Part shown: positions 8,211 to 16,799 of the stretch, piece after piece
How positions within the stretch are numbered: the first letter of the stretch is position 1
Layout of the letters: every line of letters begins with the position of its first letter
DNA from: Tepidanaerobacter sp. DTU063
Lineage (GTDB): Bacteria > Bacillota > Thermosediminibacteria > Thermosediminibacterales > Tepidanaerobacteraceae
Assembly: GCA_001512695.1 (NCBI GenBank)
Contig: LFSJ01000187.1
Location: forward strand, 6,702 to 47,145
Length of the DNA stretch: 40,444 nucleotides
Direction of reading: 5' to 3'
Program-made: the position numbers and the translations under genes
The notes under the pieces: generated by a model
Told to the model about the DNA's origin: nothing
Databases searched by the model: none
What the model saw: only the letters and a program-made list of their open reading frames with translations

Positions 8211-9185
8211 TTGCAGGAAGCCTTAAAACATGAAGTGCCACTTTATCTTGCCCCAATGGCCGGCATAACGGACTTGCCTTTCAGGAGCATATGCAAAGAG
8301 TACGGCGCCGATGTGCTGATTACGGAGATGGTAAGCACACGGGGCATAGTATTTGATGATGCCAAAACCTCAAAGCTGCTGAGCACAGGACCGGAAGAAA
8401 AGCCCATAGGAGTTCAGCTCTTTGGCAATGCCCCCAAGGATTTTGCAGTGGCAGTGAAGAAAATCGCCCATCTGCCCTTTGATTTTATAAATATAAATAT
8501 GGGCTGTCCTACGCCCAAAATAGTAAAAAACGGCGACGGATGTGCCCTGATGAAGGAGCCGGAGCTTGCATCGGAAATAATCAGAGCTTGCGTGGAAGCA
8601 TCGGAAGTACCCGTGACAGTAAAAATCAGAAAAGGCTGGGATGAAGAAAGCGTAAATGCGGTGGAGTTTTCCCTCATGGCGGAAAACAGCGGCGCGACCA
8701 TGATTGCAATTCACGGCAGGACCAGGGAAATCTTTTACCGGGGCCAGGCCGATTGGGATATAATAAGAGATGTAAAGAGAGCCGTCAGTATCCCTGTAAT
8801 CGGCAACGGCGATGTCTTTACGCCTGAAGATGCTGCCGGTATGATCCAAATGACCAACTGTGACGGCATCATGATAGGCAGAGGGGCCCTGGGCAGGCCC
8901 TGGCTTTTCGGGGAGATCAAACACTATTTAAAGACGGGAAGGAAACTCTCCCCACCCTCCTTAGATGAAAGATACAGGACAATTTTACTTCACTTAGATA
9001 AGGCCATATCTTATCATGGAGAGCGTTTGGGGATTTTAGAAATGCGTAAGCATCTGGCCTGGTATATAAAAGGATTGCCCCATTCGGCTCCTGTGAAAAA
9101 TGCACTGCAGCAGTGCAAGGATGCAGACAGCATAAGAGAAATACTGGAAGAGTACTTTTCAAGGCTTGTCAAGCTTGGCTGCTAA
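8211..9185 (+). CDS. dusB: tRNA-dihydrouridine synthase, DusB type
   Basis: The product has 324 residues. It is an FMN-dependent TIM-barrel enzyme that reduces uridine to dihydrouridine in tRNA D-loops. Visible motifs are LAPMAGITDLPFR near the N-terminus, the catalytic Cys99 in NMGCPTPKIVKNGDGCALM, the FMN/substrate segment VKIRKGWDEE, HGRTREIFYRGQADW, and the phosphate-binding GNGDVFTPEDA / DGIMIGRGALGRPW. TTG 8211 is chosen because GGAGG at 8198-8202 lies 8 bases upstream. ATG 8196 overlaps that site and has none of its own. Confidence 0.93.
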   Translation: MQEALKHEVPLYLAPMAGITDLPFRSICKEYGADVLITEMVSTRGIVFDDAKTSKLLSTGPEEKPIGVQLFGNAPKDFAVAVKKIAHLPFDFININMGCPTPKIVKNGDGCALMKEPELASEIIRACVEASEVPVTVKIRKGWDEESVNAVEFSLMAENSGATMIAIHGRTREIFYRGQADWDIIRDVKRAVSIPVIGNGDVFTPEDAAGMIQMTNCDGIMIGRGALGRPWLFGEIKHYLKTGRKLSPPSLDERYRTILLHLDKAISYHGERLGILEMRKHLAWYIKGLPHSAPVKNALQQCKDADSIREILEEYFSRLVKLGC

Positions 9186-9199
9186 AGGAGGTGTATGCC

Positions 9200-10159
9200 T
9201 TGGAAGTTTATGCAATACCTATTATAAACGGAGTGCTTCCACGGACGGACGGTGGTGTGCTCCAAGGCGTGTTTCTTGAACCCTTCTTTGCCAATATGCT
9301 GGCAAAGACCGGTGTAGGTGGCGATATCTTTCTATTTCCCCTGTCAACTGATGACCAAAGGACTTATCCCGTTGGTGTCCTGGCCAGAATCGAGGACCTG
9401 TGGAAGGATAAGATTCCCCAAACGGGCAAAAGTGCCCTATTTGCCCGGGTGTCGGGTAGAGATAGATGCAAGGCCAAGAGCTTTGCCGTTTCCAAGGAAG
9501 GGCTGCTGGCCCTGGACCTGGAAAAAATAGATATCCACGAACTGCGCTCATCGGGATACCCAGTAATCTGCGGCGCCGGCTGGTATCCTACGGGAGGGTA
9601 CACCAGCTTTGGTTCTGACAGGAGGGACGTGGAGATTACGATATACGGTTTTGACCTGGAAACGGGCAAGGATGTGGCCATCGTCGGCCACCTGGGCAAG
9701 GAAATAGAGCCGGAAAAGGCTCATACAGTCGAACATGCCATTATCCGCTCCCTTAAAAACTACGCCATGTGCACTCCCAAGACTCTAAGGGAATGCATGG
9801 AAAGGGAGACCGAGGAACTCAAGTGGTCTGTGGAGATTGGGATTGCCAAAAAGCTTCCCGAAATGTTCGGCGTGACCCGAAGCGGTTTCTGCGGAAATCC
9901 GCTGACACAGATGGCTTCCTTTTACCTGTCTGAAGAACTCAAAAAACAAATTACGAGCGGTGCGAATATTATAGATTCGCTGAACACCGCCAGGAATAAG
10001 ACGGTTTCAAAACTGACAAAGGAGATGGACATAAGCACTCAAAAGGGAGTGAGACACCTTCAGGGCTTAAAAAAGGGCATGTTCCATGATGACACGCCTG
10101 AAGAGATGAGTGTAATAAAGAAGGTAATTCAAAAGTTTCCTGCAAATCCCTGGAGTTAA
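9200..10159 (+). CDS. Unrecognised conserved-looking protein with HTVEH motif
   Basis: This 319-residue protein is one I do not recognise. The N-terminal part (about residues 40-125; FLFPLSTDD..., YPVGVLARIEDL) faintly resembles the LON N-terminal/PUA-like fold. The central segment has H175-TVE-H179, which matches the inverted zinc motif HxxEH, followed by two cysteines (C191 in AMCTPKTL and C199). The C-terminal 100 residues are helical and charged, with no membrane segments or signal peptide. TTG 9200 has AAGGAGG at 9185-9191. The gene follows dusB by 14 bases and ends in a terminator, so it is probably co-transcribed with it. Function unknown; a metalloprotein is possible. Confidence 0.75.
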   Translation: MEVYAIPIINGVLPRTDGGVLQGVFLEPFFANMLAKTGVGGDIFLFPLSTDDQRTYPVGVLARIEDLWKDKIPQTGKSALFARVSGRDRCKAKSFAVSKEGLLALDLEKIDIHELRSSGYPVICGAGWYPTGGYTSFGSDRRDVEITIYGFDLETGKDVAIVGHLGKEIEPEKAHTVEHAIIRSLKNYAMCTPKTLRECMERETEELKWSVEIGIAKKLPEMFGVTRSGFCGNPLTQMASFYLSEELKKQITSGANIIDSLNTARNKTVSKLTKEMDISTQKGVRHLQGLKKGMFHDDTPEEMSVIKKVIQKFPANPWS

Positions 10160-10165
10160 AATTCT

Positions 10166-10188
10166 AGTGCGGCCTTTGGCCGCACTTT
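10166..10188. terminator. Shared terminator between convergent genes
   Basis: AGTGCGGCC (10166-10174) and GGCCGCACT (10178-10186) form a 9-bp GC-rich stem with a TTT loop, followed by TT. The - strand gene's stop codon begins at 10189, so the hairpin lies between the two convergent stops. Confidence 0.7.
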
Positions 10189-11317
10189 ATCGTCCCTCCA
10201 TCATGCAGGCAACATCCAGTGCTTTTTTGGCATCATACAGCGTCACATCGGGCGATTCCTTCTCAGCGGTTATGGCGGCGGCAAGGTCTTCAATACCCTG
10301 CCGAACACAGGCCCTATACACTTCCCAGCGGTCGCAACTGAGTCTATAAGTAAATTCAGCCCTGGCCGTAGCTCCGTAACTTTTCCCCCTGCCCTTGAAA
10401 GTTTTTTCACCATCCCACTCGTTTAATAGTTTCGTTTCTAGACTTAGATCAACTCCCGGCAAAAAGGAGCGGGCTTTCATCAGTAAATCCGCCATTAGCA
10501 ATTTTTCAATTTCAGCTGTCACCATGGCATCTATGGAAAGACTTATCGGGATCCAGCCTTCAATATTGGCATAGGCCCTTTCAAAAACAAAGGAAAAGAG
10601 CGTTTTTTCAAAGGCCTCAGGCTTTGTAAAGCCGTGGTAGTAGCTAATAACTGCACCTTTGTCGTGATAAGCTGTGCCCAGCACCCTGTCTATGAGGCCA
10701 TTTCCTCTGGGAATCTTATCTCCATTGCCTCTCTTCGGCATCCCCATCAGCCAATTGACCAAATCGAAAAAGTGAACTCCATGTTCTACCCAGATGCCCC
10801 CACTTTTTTCGTAGTCCCAGAACCAGTGCTCCGGCGGCAGGCTATCATCGTGGGCGTAGTTTTCCAAGGCAGCCCTTTCAAGGAGACCGAAAATATTTAA
10901 ACTGCAGATTTCCTTTAGTATTAAGTACAGGGGATTTCTCCGCATCACAAAGTCGATGCTCGTTTTTAAACCTTTCGATTCGGCAAGCTCTATGAGTTTT
11001 GCAAGCTGCTGGGGCATAAGGGCCCCAGGCTTTTCAAAAAATACGTGCTTGCCGGCTTCTAAGGCCAGCCTTCCCATATCATAATGCTGGGCCGGCAAGG
11101 TCGCGATTATGACAAAATCTATTTCCGGGTCTGCCAATAATTTATCTATACTATCATATAACCTTTCCATACCCGCTTCTTTTCTGAACTCATTTAGCCT
11201 TTCAGGAACTATATCGCAGCCGGCAATCAAGGAAACCCTTCTACTTTCCCTTATGGCAGCTGCTATGATCCTTGCAAAGCCTCCGAGGCCGACGATAGCT
11301 CCGCTTATTACTTTCAT
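10187..11317 (-). CDS. Gfo/Idh/MocA-family NAD(P)-dependent oxidoreductase
   Basis: The product has 376 residues. The N-terminal Rossmann fold begins at MKVISGAIVGLGGFA, followed by DFVIIATLPAQHYDMGRLALE and the family signature HVFFEKPGALMP with the active-site EKP. The C-terminal half is the usual mixed alpha/beta substrate domain (WVEHGVHFFDLVNWLMGMP). Members oxidise or reduce sugars, inositols and related polyols; the substrate cannot be read from sequence. The start at 11317 has GGAGG (11323-11327 on this strand); an upstream extension to 11386 lacks a site. It is the only clear - strand gene in the window and is divergent from the HTH operon. Confidence 0.88.
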   Translation of the reverse strand: MKVISGAIVGLGGFARIIAAAIRESRRVSLIAGCDIVPERLNEFRKEAGMERLYDSIDKLLADPEIDFVIIATLPAQHYDMGRLALEAGKHVFFEKPGALMPQQLAKLIELAESKGLKTSIDFVMRRNPLYLILKEICSLNIFGLLERAALENYAHDDSLPPEHWFWDYEKSGGIWVEHGVHFFDLVNWLMGMPKRGNGDKIPRGNGLIDRVLGTAYHDKGAVISYYHGFTKPEAFEKTLFSFVFERAYANIEGWIPISLSIDAMVTAEIEKLLMADLLMKARSFLPGVDLSLETKLLNEWDGEKTFKGRGKSYGATARAEFTYRLSCDRWEVYRACVRQGIEDLAAAITAEKESPDVTLYDAKKALDVACMMEGR

Positions 11318-11372
11318 AAAAACCTCCGCCTTTTTTGCTATTAATATTCCCCCTTTGGCAAAAAATAATTTC

Positions 11373-11400
11373 ATTGTAGACCCCACAAAGACTTAATAAA
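11373..11400 (-). promoter_or_regulatory. Candidate promoter for the Gfo/Idh gene
   Basis: On the - strand TTTATT (11400-11395), 16 bases, TACAAT (11378-11373). It lies back to back with the + strand promoter whose -35 starts at 11404, so the two units may be co-regulated. Confidence 0.35.
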
Positions 11401-11403
11401 ATC

Positions 11404-11453
11404 TTGATTTTTTAGTTTCTGTAGGATAAAATAAGATGAGCACAAAAATGTGC
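11404..11453 (+). promoter_or_regulatory. Promoter and operator-like inverted repeat of the HTH/AAR-like operon
   Basis: TTGATT (11404-11409), 17 bases, TAAAAT (11427-11432). Just downstream, near the expected transcription start, GCAC-AAAAAT-GTGC (11440-11453) forms an inverted repeat that the operon's own HTH protein could bind (inference). Confidence 0.55.
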
Positions 11454-11469
11454 ACATGGAGGTGTTGTG

Positions 11470-12003
11470 GTGGACCTTGTAAGAATAGGAGATAAACTCA
11501 TAAGCTTTTCCCGCATAGTGACGACTATAAAAGAGATGCTGGATCTGAGACAGCAGGGACTTTCCCAGGCCGAAGTGGCCAAAAGGTTCAACACCGACAG
11601 GACCTTTTTGTCACGTTTGGAAGGCCTCGGAGAGATAAGAAAGGGCAAAACTATAGCTTTGATAGGCTTTCCGATAAAGAACATAGAGGAATTAAAGCAA
11701 GTGGCTGTAGAAGAAGGGGTGGATTACTCCCTGCTGATGACCGACCGGGAGCGCTGGGATTTCGTGTACGAGAAAAGCGGCATCGAGCTCTTGAATGAGG
11801 TAATGAGCATCATCTACAAGGTGAGGCAGTACGACGTGGTTATAATGCTGGGCTCGGAACAAAGGCTGAGGCTGTTTAAGGCGCTGCTGGACAATGAAGT
11901 TGTTTCAATTGAGATAGGCAAATCGCCCATAACACAGGACGTTTACGTTGAACCGGACAACTTGAGGAATATTATTAAGACTTTAAAGAAGGCGGATGAG
12001 TGA
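11470..12003 (+). CDS. Helix-turn-helix regulator, first gene of the AAR-like operon
   Basis: The product has 177 residues. Residues about 16-53 form a Cro/C1-like helix-turn-helix (IKEMLDLRQQGLSQAEVAKRFNTDRTFLSRLE). The remaining 120 residues are an alpha/beta domain with no motif I can name (KTIALIGFPIKN..., VVIMLGSEQRLRLFK), probably a ligand-sensing part. Start GTG 11470 follows GGAGG at 11458-11462; GTG 11467 is an alternative. The stop codon overlaps the start of the next gene by 8 bases, implying translational coupling. It likely controls its own operon through the repeat at 11440-11453 (inference). Confidence 0.75.
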   Translation: MDLVRIGDKLISFSRIVTTIKEMLDLRQQGLSQAEVAKRFNTDRTFLSRLEGLGEIRKGKTIALIGFPIKNIEELKQVAVEEGVDYSLLMTDRERWDFVYEKSGIELLNEVMSIIYKVRQYDVVIMLGSEQRLRLFKALLDNEVVSIEIGKSPITQDVYVEPDNLRNIIKTLKKADE

Positions 12004-12910
12004 AATGAAACATGTGATGAGCGTGAGCATAGGCTCCTCTAAGCGAAACCACAGGGTAGAAGTCGAGGTCCTGGGAGAACGGTTTATAATCGAGCGCATA
12101 GGCACCGATGGCGACATAAAAAAAGCCATCGAAATTATAAAAGAATATGACGGCAAAGTCAGCGCCTTTGGCATGGGCGGGATAGACCTTTACATATCCG
12201 TTGGTGACAAGCGCTACACGATAAAAGATGCCGTGCCGATTGCCAGGGCAGCCAAGCTTTCCCCTATTGTTGACGGTTCTGGTCTTAAGAATACTTTGGA
12301 GAGGAAAGTTATAGATTATCTTATAAGGGAAAAGATCGTGGATTTTAAAAACAAAAGAGTTCTCCTGGTGTGCGGCATGGACCGCTTCGGCATGGCTGAA
12401 TCCCTGGAAAAGTCGGGCTGCGATTTGACATTGGGGGACCTGGTATTTGCCCTGGGTGTGCCCGTTCCCCTCAAGTCTTTGAAGAGCCTAAATATAATAG
12501 CTAGCATTATTGCACCAATTGCCTGCAGGCTGCCTATCAGCGTGCTGTATCCCGTTGGAGAAAAGCAGGAAAAGAAACCCAACCCCAAATTTGGCCGCTT
12601 TTACAACGATGCCGATGTGATTGCCGGAGACTTTCATTTCATAAAGCAGCATCTGCCCCTGGATATTTCGGGGAAGATCATCCTGACAAATACGGTGACT
12701 GCTGATGACGTGGCCCTGCTCAGGGAACGCGGTGCCAGGATGCTAATTACGACTACACCGAAGCTCAACGGAAGGTCTTTCGGGACCAATGTAATGGAAG
12801 GAGTGCTGGTTTCCCTTTCAGAAAAGCCGTATAAATCACTGACTCCAGCCGATTACAACGAGCTACTTGACAGGATCGGATTTAGCCCGCGGATAGAAGT
12901 CCTAAATTAA
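11996..12910 (+). CDS. Protein of the family annotated 'quinate 5-dehydrogenase'
   Basis: The product has 304 residues. I associate this sequence type with clostridial proteins labelled quinate 5-dehydrogenase, but I see no clear Rossmann glycine motif and would not assert that activity. Notable segments are KVSAFGMGGIDLYI near residues 54-67, KRVLLVCGMDRFGMAESLE near 119-137, and DADVIAGDFHFIKQHLP near 204-220. It overlaps the HTH gene and is followed 21 bases later by the acyl-ACP-reductase-like gene, so the three form an operon. It may be a partner of that enzyme or a separate metabolic enzyme. No membrane segments or signal peptide are seen. Confidence 0.7.
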   Translation: MSEMKHVMSVSIGSSKRNHRVEVEVLGERFIIERIGTDGDIKKAIEIIKEYDGKVSAFGMGGIDLYISVGDKRYTIKDAVPIARAAKLSPIVDGSGLKNTLERKVIDYLIREKIVDFKNKRVLLVCGMDRFGMAESLEKSGCDLTLGDLVFALGVPVPLKSLKSLNIIASIIAPIACRLPISVLYPVGEKQEKKPNPKFGRFYNDADVIAGDFHFIKQHLPLDISGKIILTNTVTADDVALLRERGARMLITTTPKLNGRSFGTNVMEGVLVSLSEKPYKSLTPADYNELLDRIGFSPRIEVLN

Positions 12911-12931
12911 AATAAAATTCGAGGTGTGAAA

Positions 12932-14014
12932 ATGGAAAAATTTGCATTTATGATACATCCCATCGAACTCTCTGATATCTACAGAAAGCTTAAGTTCATG
13001 GAAAAATTGCCTGAAAGCGCCGTCGAGGGAATCATCAAGAGATTTCCGCCGATGAAGATTTCTCATATAACGGGCGTAAGAAGTGAGCACAGTGAAGCCG
13101 AAGGCTATTTCGTAGCATGTCCCCTTACTACCAAGCAAATGATAGAGCTGCCGGAGGAGTATGTAATGGACAAAATAATTAAGACCGGCAAGCTGGCAGA
13201 AAAAATGGGGGCTAAGATCCTGGGCCTTGGAGCGTTTACGGCCGTAGTGGGAGATGCAGGTATTACTGTTGCCAAGAACCTGAATATCCCGGTGACAACG
13301 GGCAACAGCTATACGGTGGCAACGGCCATCGAAGGCACCAAAAAGGCTGCGGAGATCATGGGAAAAAGCATCAAAGATGCCCAGGTCCTGGTAATAGGAG
13401 CTGCCGGTTCCATAGGCAACGTCTGTGCTCAAATCCTTGCCAAAGATTGCAAATACATGACCCTAGCCGGAAGACACACTGAGAAGCTGGAAAGGGTTGC
13501 TGATAAAATATTAAAGGACACGGGCCTTTCGGTGATGATCACATCAAATGTGAAAAAGGCTGTCAGAAAGGCCGATGTCATCATCACTGTTACCAGCAGC
13601 CTGGATGCCATAATAGAGGCGGAAGACTTAAAGCCCGGTGCGGTAGTATGTGATGTGTCAAGGCCTAGAGATGTGTCAAAGGAAGTGGCCCAAAAGCGGA
13701 GTGATGTATTGATTATAGAGGGAGGCGTTGTGGAAGTCCCCGGTGATGTGAATTTCAACTTCAATTTCGGCTTTCCACCAAAGACGGCATATGCCTGCAT
13801 GGCTGAGACCATGATGCTGGCCCTGGAAGGCCGCTACGAGAGCTTTACCCTGGGAAGAGAGCTGACCGTAGAGCAGGTAGAAGAAATAAGCAGGATAGCC
13901 GAGAAGCACGGCTTTAAACTGGCAGGTTTTCGAAGCTTTGAAAGGGCTGTTACGGAGGAACAAATTGAAAAAATCAAGGAAAATGCAAGGCGAAAAATAG
14001 AAAGATCCTGTTAA
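12932..14014 (+). CDS. Acyl-ACP reductase (AAR)-like dehydrogenase
   Basis: The product has 360 residues and would usually be annotated as a shikimate/amino-acid dehydrogenase. It parallels cyanobacterial long-chain acyl-ACP reductase along most of its length: ILGLGAFTAVVGDAG (AAR has the corresponding LGGFTSIIFEN), TTGNSYTVA (TTGNTHTA), the NADPH loop GAAGSIG at 156-162, IIEGGVVEVPGDV, and YACMAETMMLALEG (FACFAEAMLLEFEG). Cys289 lines up with the AAR thioester cysteine C294. AAR reduces fatty acyl-ACP to aldehyde. Here the substrate is unknown, but a thioester reductase is a better guess than shikimate dehydrogenase (inference). ATG 12932 follows GAGG; GTG 12926 is an alternative. A terminator follows at 14019. 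Confidence 0.85.
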   Translation: MEKFAFMIHPIELSDIYRKLKFMEKLPESAVEGIIKRFPPMKISHITGVRSEHSEAEGYFVACPLTTKQMIELPEEYVMDKIIKTGKLAEKMGAKILGLGAFTAVVGDAGITVAKNLNIPVTTGNSYTVATAIEGTKKAAEIMGKSIKDAQVLVIGAAGSIGNVCAQILAKDCKYMTLAGRHTEKLERVADKILKDTGLSVMITSNVKKAVRKADVIITVTSSLDAIIEAEDLKPGAVVCDVSRPRDVSKEVAQKRSDVLIIEGGVVEVPGDVNFNFNFGFPPKTAYACMAETMMLALEGRYESFTLGRELTVEQVEEISRIAEKHGFKLAGFRSFERAVTEEQIEKIKENARRKIERSC

Positions 14015-14018
14015 ACAA

Positions 14019-14046
14019 AGTCCATCTATTTCAGATGGGCTTTTTT
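14019..14046 (+). terminator. Terminator of the HTH/AAR-like operon
   Basis: AGTCCATCT and AGATGGGCT pair (one G-U) around ATTTC, followed by TTTTTT. Confidence 0.8.
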
Positions 14047-14057
14047 GCAAGCACAGC

Positions 14058-14086
14058 TTACTTTTTGCAGAGCTATATGATAAAAT
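14058..14086 (+). promoter_or_regulatory. Promoter for the MFS gene
   Basis: TTACTT (14058-14063), 17 bases, TAAAAT (14081-14086), about 40 bases upstream of the coding start. Confidence 0.5.
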
Positions 14087-14123
14087 AACAATTACCAGAC
14101 AATTGTAACAGGGAGAGATCAGA

Positions 14124-15296
14124 TTGAAAATACATGATGAAATAAAGAACTTTGTGATAGTCCTAGCTGCCACTATAACCTTTATTTCCACCTATTACAT
14201 AATGATGCCCGTCATACCCGACCACATGCTGTATCTCGGCTTTGACAACTTGACCATCGGCACCGTAATGGGCCTTTTTTCTATAAGCTCCATGATTGCA
14301 AGGCCGGTCGGCGGAGTTATGATAAACTCCTATGGCAGCAAAAAAGTGATGTTTATATCAATAATACTATTTTTCTTAACCCCCTTCCTGTTAAAATTGC
14401 CGTATGCAATACCTGGCCTTTCCCTTACCCTGCTGATTTACGGCTTTACGGTTGGAGCCTTTACCGTGGCCTCTGCAACTTTTAGTGCTGATATCGCGTC
14501 TTCTGAAAACCTGACCCGCTTTATGGGTTATAATTCCATTGCTGTTATTATCGCAAAAGGCCTTGCCCCTGCGGCCGGAATTAAGCTCATGGAAGGATAC
14601 GGTTTTACCGCTGCCGTCTGGGGGACTGTAATTGTTGCCGCAATTGCAATGGTGTTACTATTTTTCTCATCAGATGTAAGCACTAGCAAACAAAGCCAGG
14701 GAAATTCAAGTTTTCTAAGCGTGCTTTTAAACCGCAGCGTGTACCTGCCAACTATTGTGCTCTTTTGCGGCATGGTTACCTTTGGCGCCATTTCGGCCAT
14801 GCTGCCCCTTTTTGCTGTGGCCAAAGGGATAACCGGAACGGAGTATTTCTTTATCATAAATACTGCGGTGGTGGTTGCCACAAGGCTGGTAATCGGCAGG
14901 TGGAGCAATCGCTACCTGGAAGAACTGGTGGCGGTAGCTTTGGCAGTCCTGACCCTTTCATTTATATTCATGAGTTTCGTTGATAGTTTTCCAAAGCTCA
15001 TCGTCGCGGCAATGATTTACGGAGTGGGCTTCGCGCTCCTATTCCCGCTCATGACCTCACTTCTGGTCATTAACATTTACGAAGTATCAAGGAGCATGGC
15101 CCTAGGCGTGCTGACGGCTGCCTTTGACTTAGGCGTGGCCGCAGGAGTCATGTTGGGGGGCTTTAGCAAGTACATCGACTTTAAATGGCTGTACCTCTAT
15201 CTTGCCGTGCTGCCCTTTATAGGCTTTTGCCTGTACCAATGCGTGTATAGGCCCTTTATACGTGAGCAGCGGATGAAGTACAAGGGTGCAAGCTAA
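14124..15296 (+). CDS. Major facilitator superfamily transporter
   Basis: This 390-residue integral membrane protein has about 12 hydrophobic segments. The first loop contains the MFS-like stretch [22 protein letters not shown], a variant of the GxLaDrxGrkxxl motif, and a cytoplasmic loop around residues 190-200 ([11 protein letters not shown]) separates two six-helix halves. It is related to drug/sugar exporters of the MFS-1 group; cargo is not determinable. TTG 14124 follows GGGAGA. The gene ends 25 bases before the start of the MEMO-AMMECR1 gene. Confidence 0.85.
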   Translation: MKIHDEIKNFVIVLAATITFISTYYIMMPVIPDHMLYLGFDNLTIGTVMGLFSISSMIARPVGGVMINSYGSKKVMFISIILFFLTPFLLKLPYAIPGLSLTLLIYGFTVGAFTVASATFSADIASSENLTRFMGYNSIAVIIAKGLAPAAGIKLMEGYGFTAAVWGTVIVAAIAMVLLFFSSDVSTSKQSQGNSSFLSVLLNRSVYLPTIVLFCGMVTFGAISAMLPLFAVAKGITGTEYFFIINTAVVVATRLVIGRWSNRYLEELVAVALAVLTLSFIFMSFVDSFPKLIVAAMIYGVGFALLFPLMTSLLVINIYEVSRSMALGVLTAAFDLGVAAGVMLGGFSKYIDFKWLYLYLAVLPFIGFCLYQCVYRPFIREQRMKYKGAS

Positions 15297-15321
15297 AATA
15301 TATAGGAAAGGAGGTTTTACT

Positions 15322-16719
15322 GTGGCTATACTGTCCTGTTACCTGATGCCGCATCCCGCCATTATGATAGAAGAGGTAGGAGGCAGGGAAACCCAGAAGG
15401 TTGCAGCCTCGGTTAAGGCAGCCGATACTGTGGCGAGAGAAATAAAAGAACTTGCTCCTGACACCATTGTCATCATTTCCCCCCACGGTCCTGTTTTTTA
15501 CGATGCCTTATGCATCTACGATTTTCCGCTGAGGGGGAGCCTTGCAGACTTCGGAGTACCCCAGATAAAGATGGATTTCGTCCGGGATGATGAATTAAAA
15601 GAGGAGCTGCTGACAAGGGCGGAGCACAAGGATATACCCGCTACAACAGCCGGTAAAGCCAGTTTCTTTGGCTTCGGCATTAACAAAAAACTGGACCATG
15701 GAGTTACGGTACCCCTATACTTTGTCACCAAGCACTTTAAGGAATTTAAACTGCTTCCCATAGCCTTCGGCATGCTGCCCTACGAGGAGCTGTATGCTTT
15801 CGGCAGACTCATAAGAGAATCAGCGGAAGCCCTAGCCAAGAAAGTGGTGGTCATAGCCAGCGGAGACCTGTCCCACAGACTCACTTATGATGCTCCCGCT
15901 GGATATGATGTAAACGGAAGGATTTTTGATAATAAACTGGTGGAAATACTGAAAACCTTTGATATTAAAGCCTTGAAGGCCTTAGAACCATCCCTCATCG
16001 AAAGGGCCGGAGAATGCGGTCTTAGGTCAATCTGGACCATGGCGGGAGCCCTGGATGGCTATCGGGTAAAGTCCGAAGTACTGTCCTATGAGGGGCCATT
16101 TGGCGTCGGGTACTGCATTGCCAGGTTTAAACCCGATGGAAGGGGAGATAGCATACTCCAGGAACTATACCAGCAGCGTCGGGATGAAATCGATGAGCGT
16201 AGGGCAAAAGAAGATCCTTACGTGAGACTTGCCCGCTATACTCTTGAGACGTACGTAAGAGAAGGGAGAATACCAGAGCTTCCCGATGACCTGCCTGAGG
16301 AAATGCTAAGCTCGAAAGCCGGAGTTTTCGTATCTATAAAAAAGCACGGCCAGCTTCGGGGTTGCATAGGCACTTATCTGCCCACTCGGAAAAACATCGC
16401 CGAAGAAATACAGAGGAATGCCATAGCAGCAGGCTATGAAGACCCCAGGTTCTACCCGGTAGGCTCTGATGAGTTGGAAGACCTTGAGTATTCGGTGGAT
16501 GTACTTACAAAGCCGCAGCCCGTCGATTCAAAAGATATGCTTGATCCCAAAAAGTACGGCGTAATTGTCAGAAAGGGAGCAAGGTCCGGTCTCTTACTTC
16601 CGGATTTGGAAGGCGTTGATACGGTAGAGGAGCAGCTGAGAATTGTCCTGGCTAAAGCCGGCATAAGGCCTGATGAAAAATACCAAATTGAAAGATTTGA
16701 AGTAATTAGACATGTTTGA
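15322..16719 (+). CDS. AmmeMemoRadiSam system protein: MEMO (B) fused to AMMECR1 (A)
   Basis: The product has 465 residues. The N-terminal part (1 to about 270) is a MEMO/class III extradiol-dioxygenase-like domain ([44 protein letters not shown]). The C-terminal part (about 290-465) is an AMMECR1 domain with the signature [12 protein letters not shown]. In many prokaryotes these two occur with a radical SAM protein as the AmmeMemoRadiSam system, whose reaction is unknown. Here the radical SAM partner lies 3.2 kb downstream (19901-20890), separated by proBA and a peroxiredoxin. Start GTG 15322 has AAAGGAGG at 15307-15314. Confidence 0.92.
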   Translation: MAILSCYLMPHPAIMIEEVGGRETQKVAASVKAADTVAREIKELAPDTIVIISPHGPVFYDALCIYDFPLRGSLADFGVPQIKMDFVRDDELKEELLTRAEHKDIPATTAGKASFFGFGINKKLDHGVTVPLYFVTKHFKEFKLLPIAFGMLPYEELYAFGRLIRESAEALAKKVVVIASGDLSHRLTYDAPAGYDVNGRIFDNKLVEILKTFDIKALKALEPSLIERAGECGLRSIWTMAGALDGYRVKSEVLSYEGPFGVGYCIARFKPDGRGDSILQELYQQRRDEIDERRAKEDPYVRLARYTLETYVREGRIPELPDDLPEEMLSSKAGVFVSIKKHGQLRGCIGTYLPTRKNIAEEIQRNAIAAGYEDPRFYPVGSDELEDLEYSVDVLTKPQPVDSKDMLDPKKYGVIVRKGARSGLLLPDLEGVDTVEEQLRIVLAKAGIRPDEKYQIERFEVIRHV

Positions 16720-16723
16720 CTCA

Positions 16724-16751
16724 TTGATTTTTTGCATACAAGTGTTATAAT
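16724..16751 (+). promoter_or_regulatory. Promoter for proBA
   Basis: TTGATT (16724-16729), 16 bases, TATAAT (16746-16751), about 49 bases before the proB start. Confidence 0.6.
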
Positions 16752-16799
16752 TATACAATACAATGAATGAATTACTTTTGGTAAACTTGGGGTGACGAC

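Noticed and set aside
9722-9738. HTVEH protein as a LuxS homologue
   Set aside because: LuxS is about 155 residues with other conserved blocks that are absent here; only the five-residue motif is shared.
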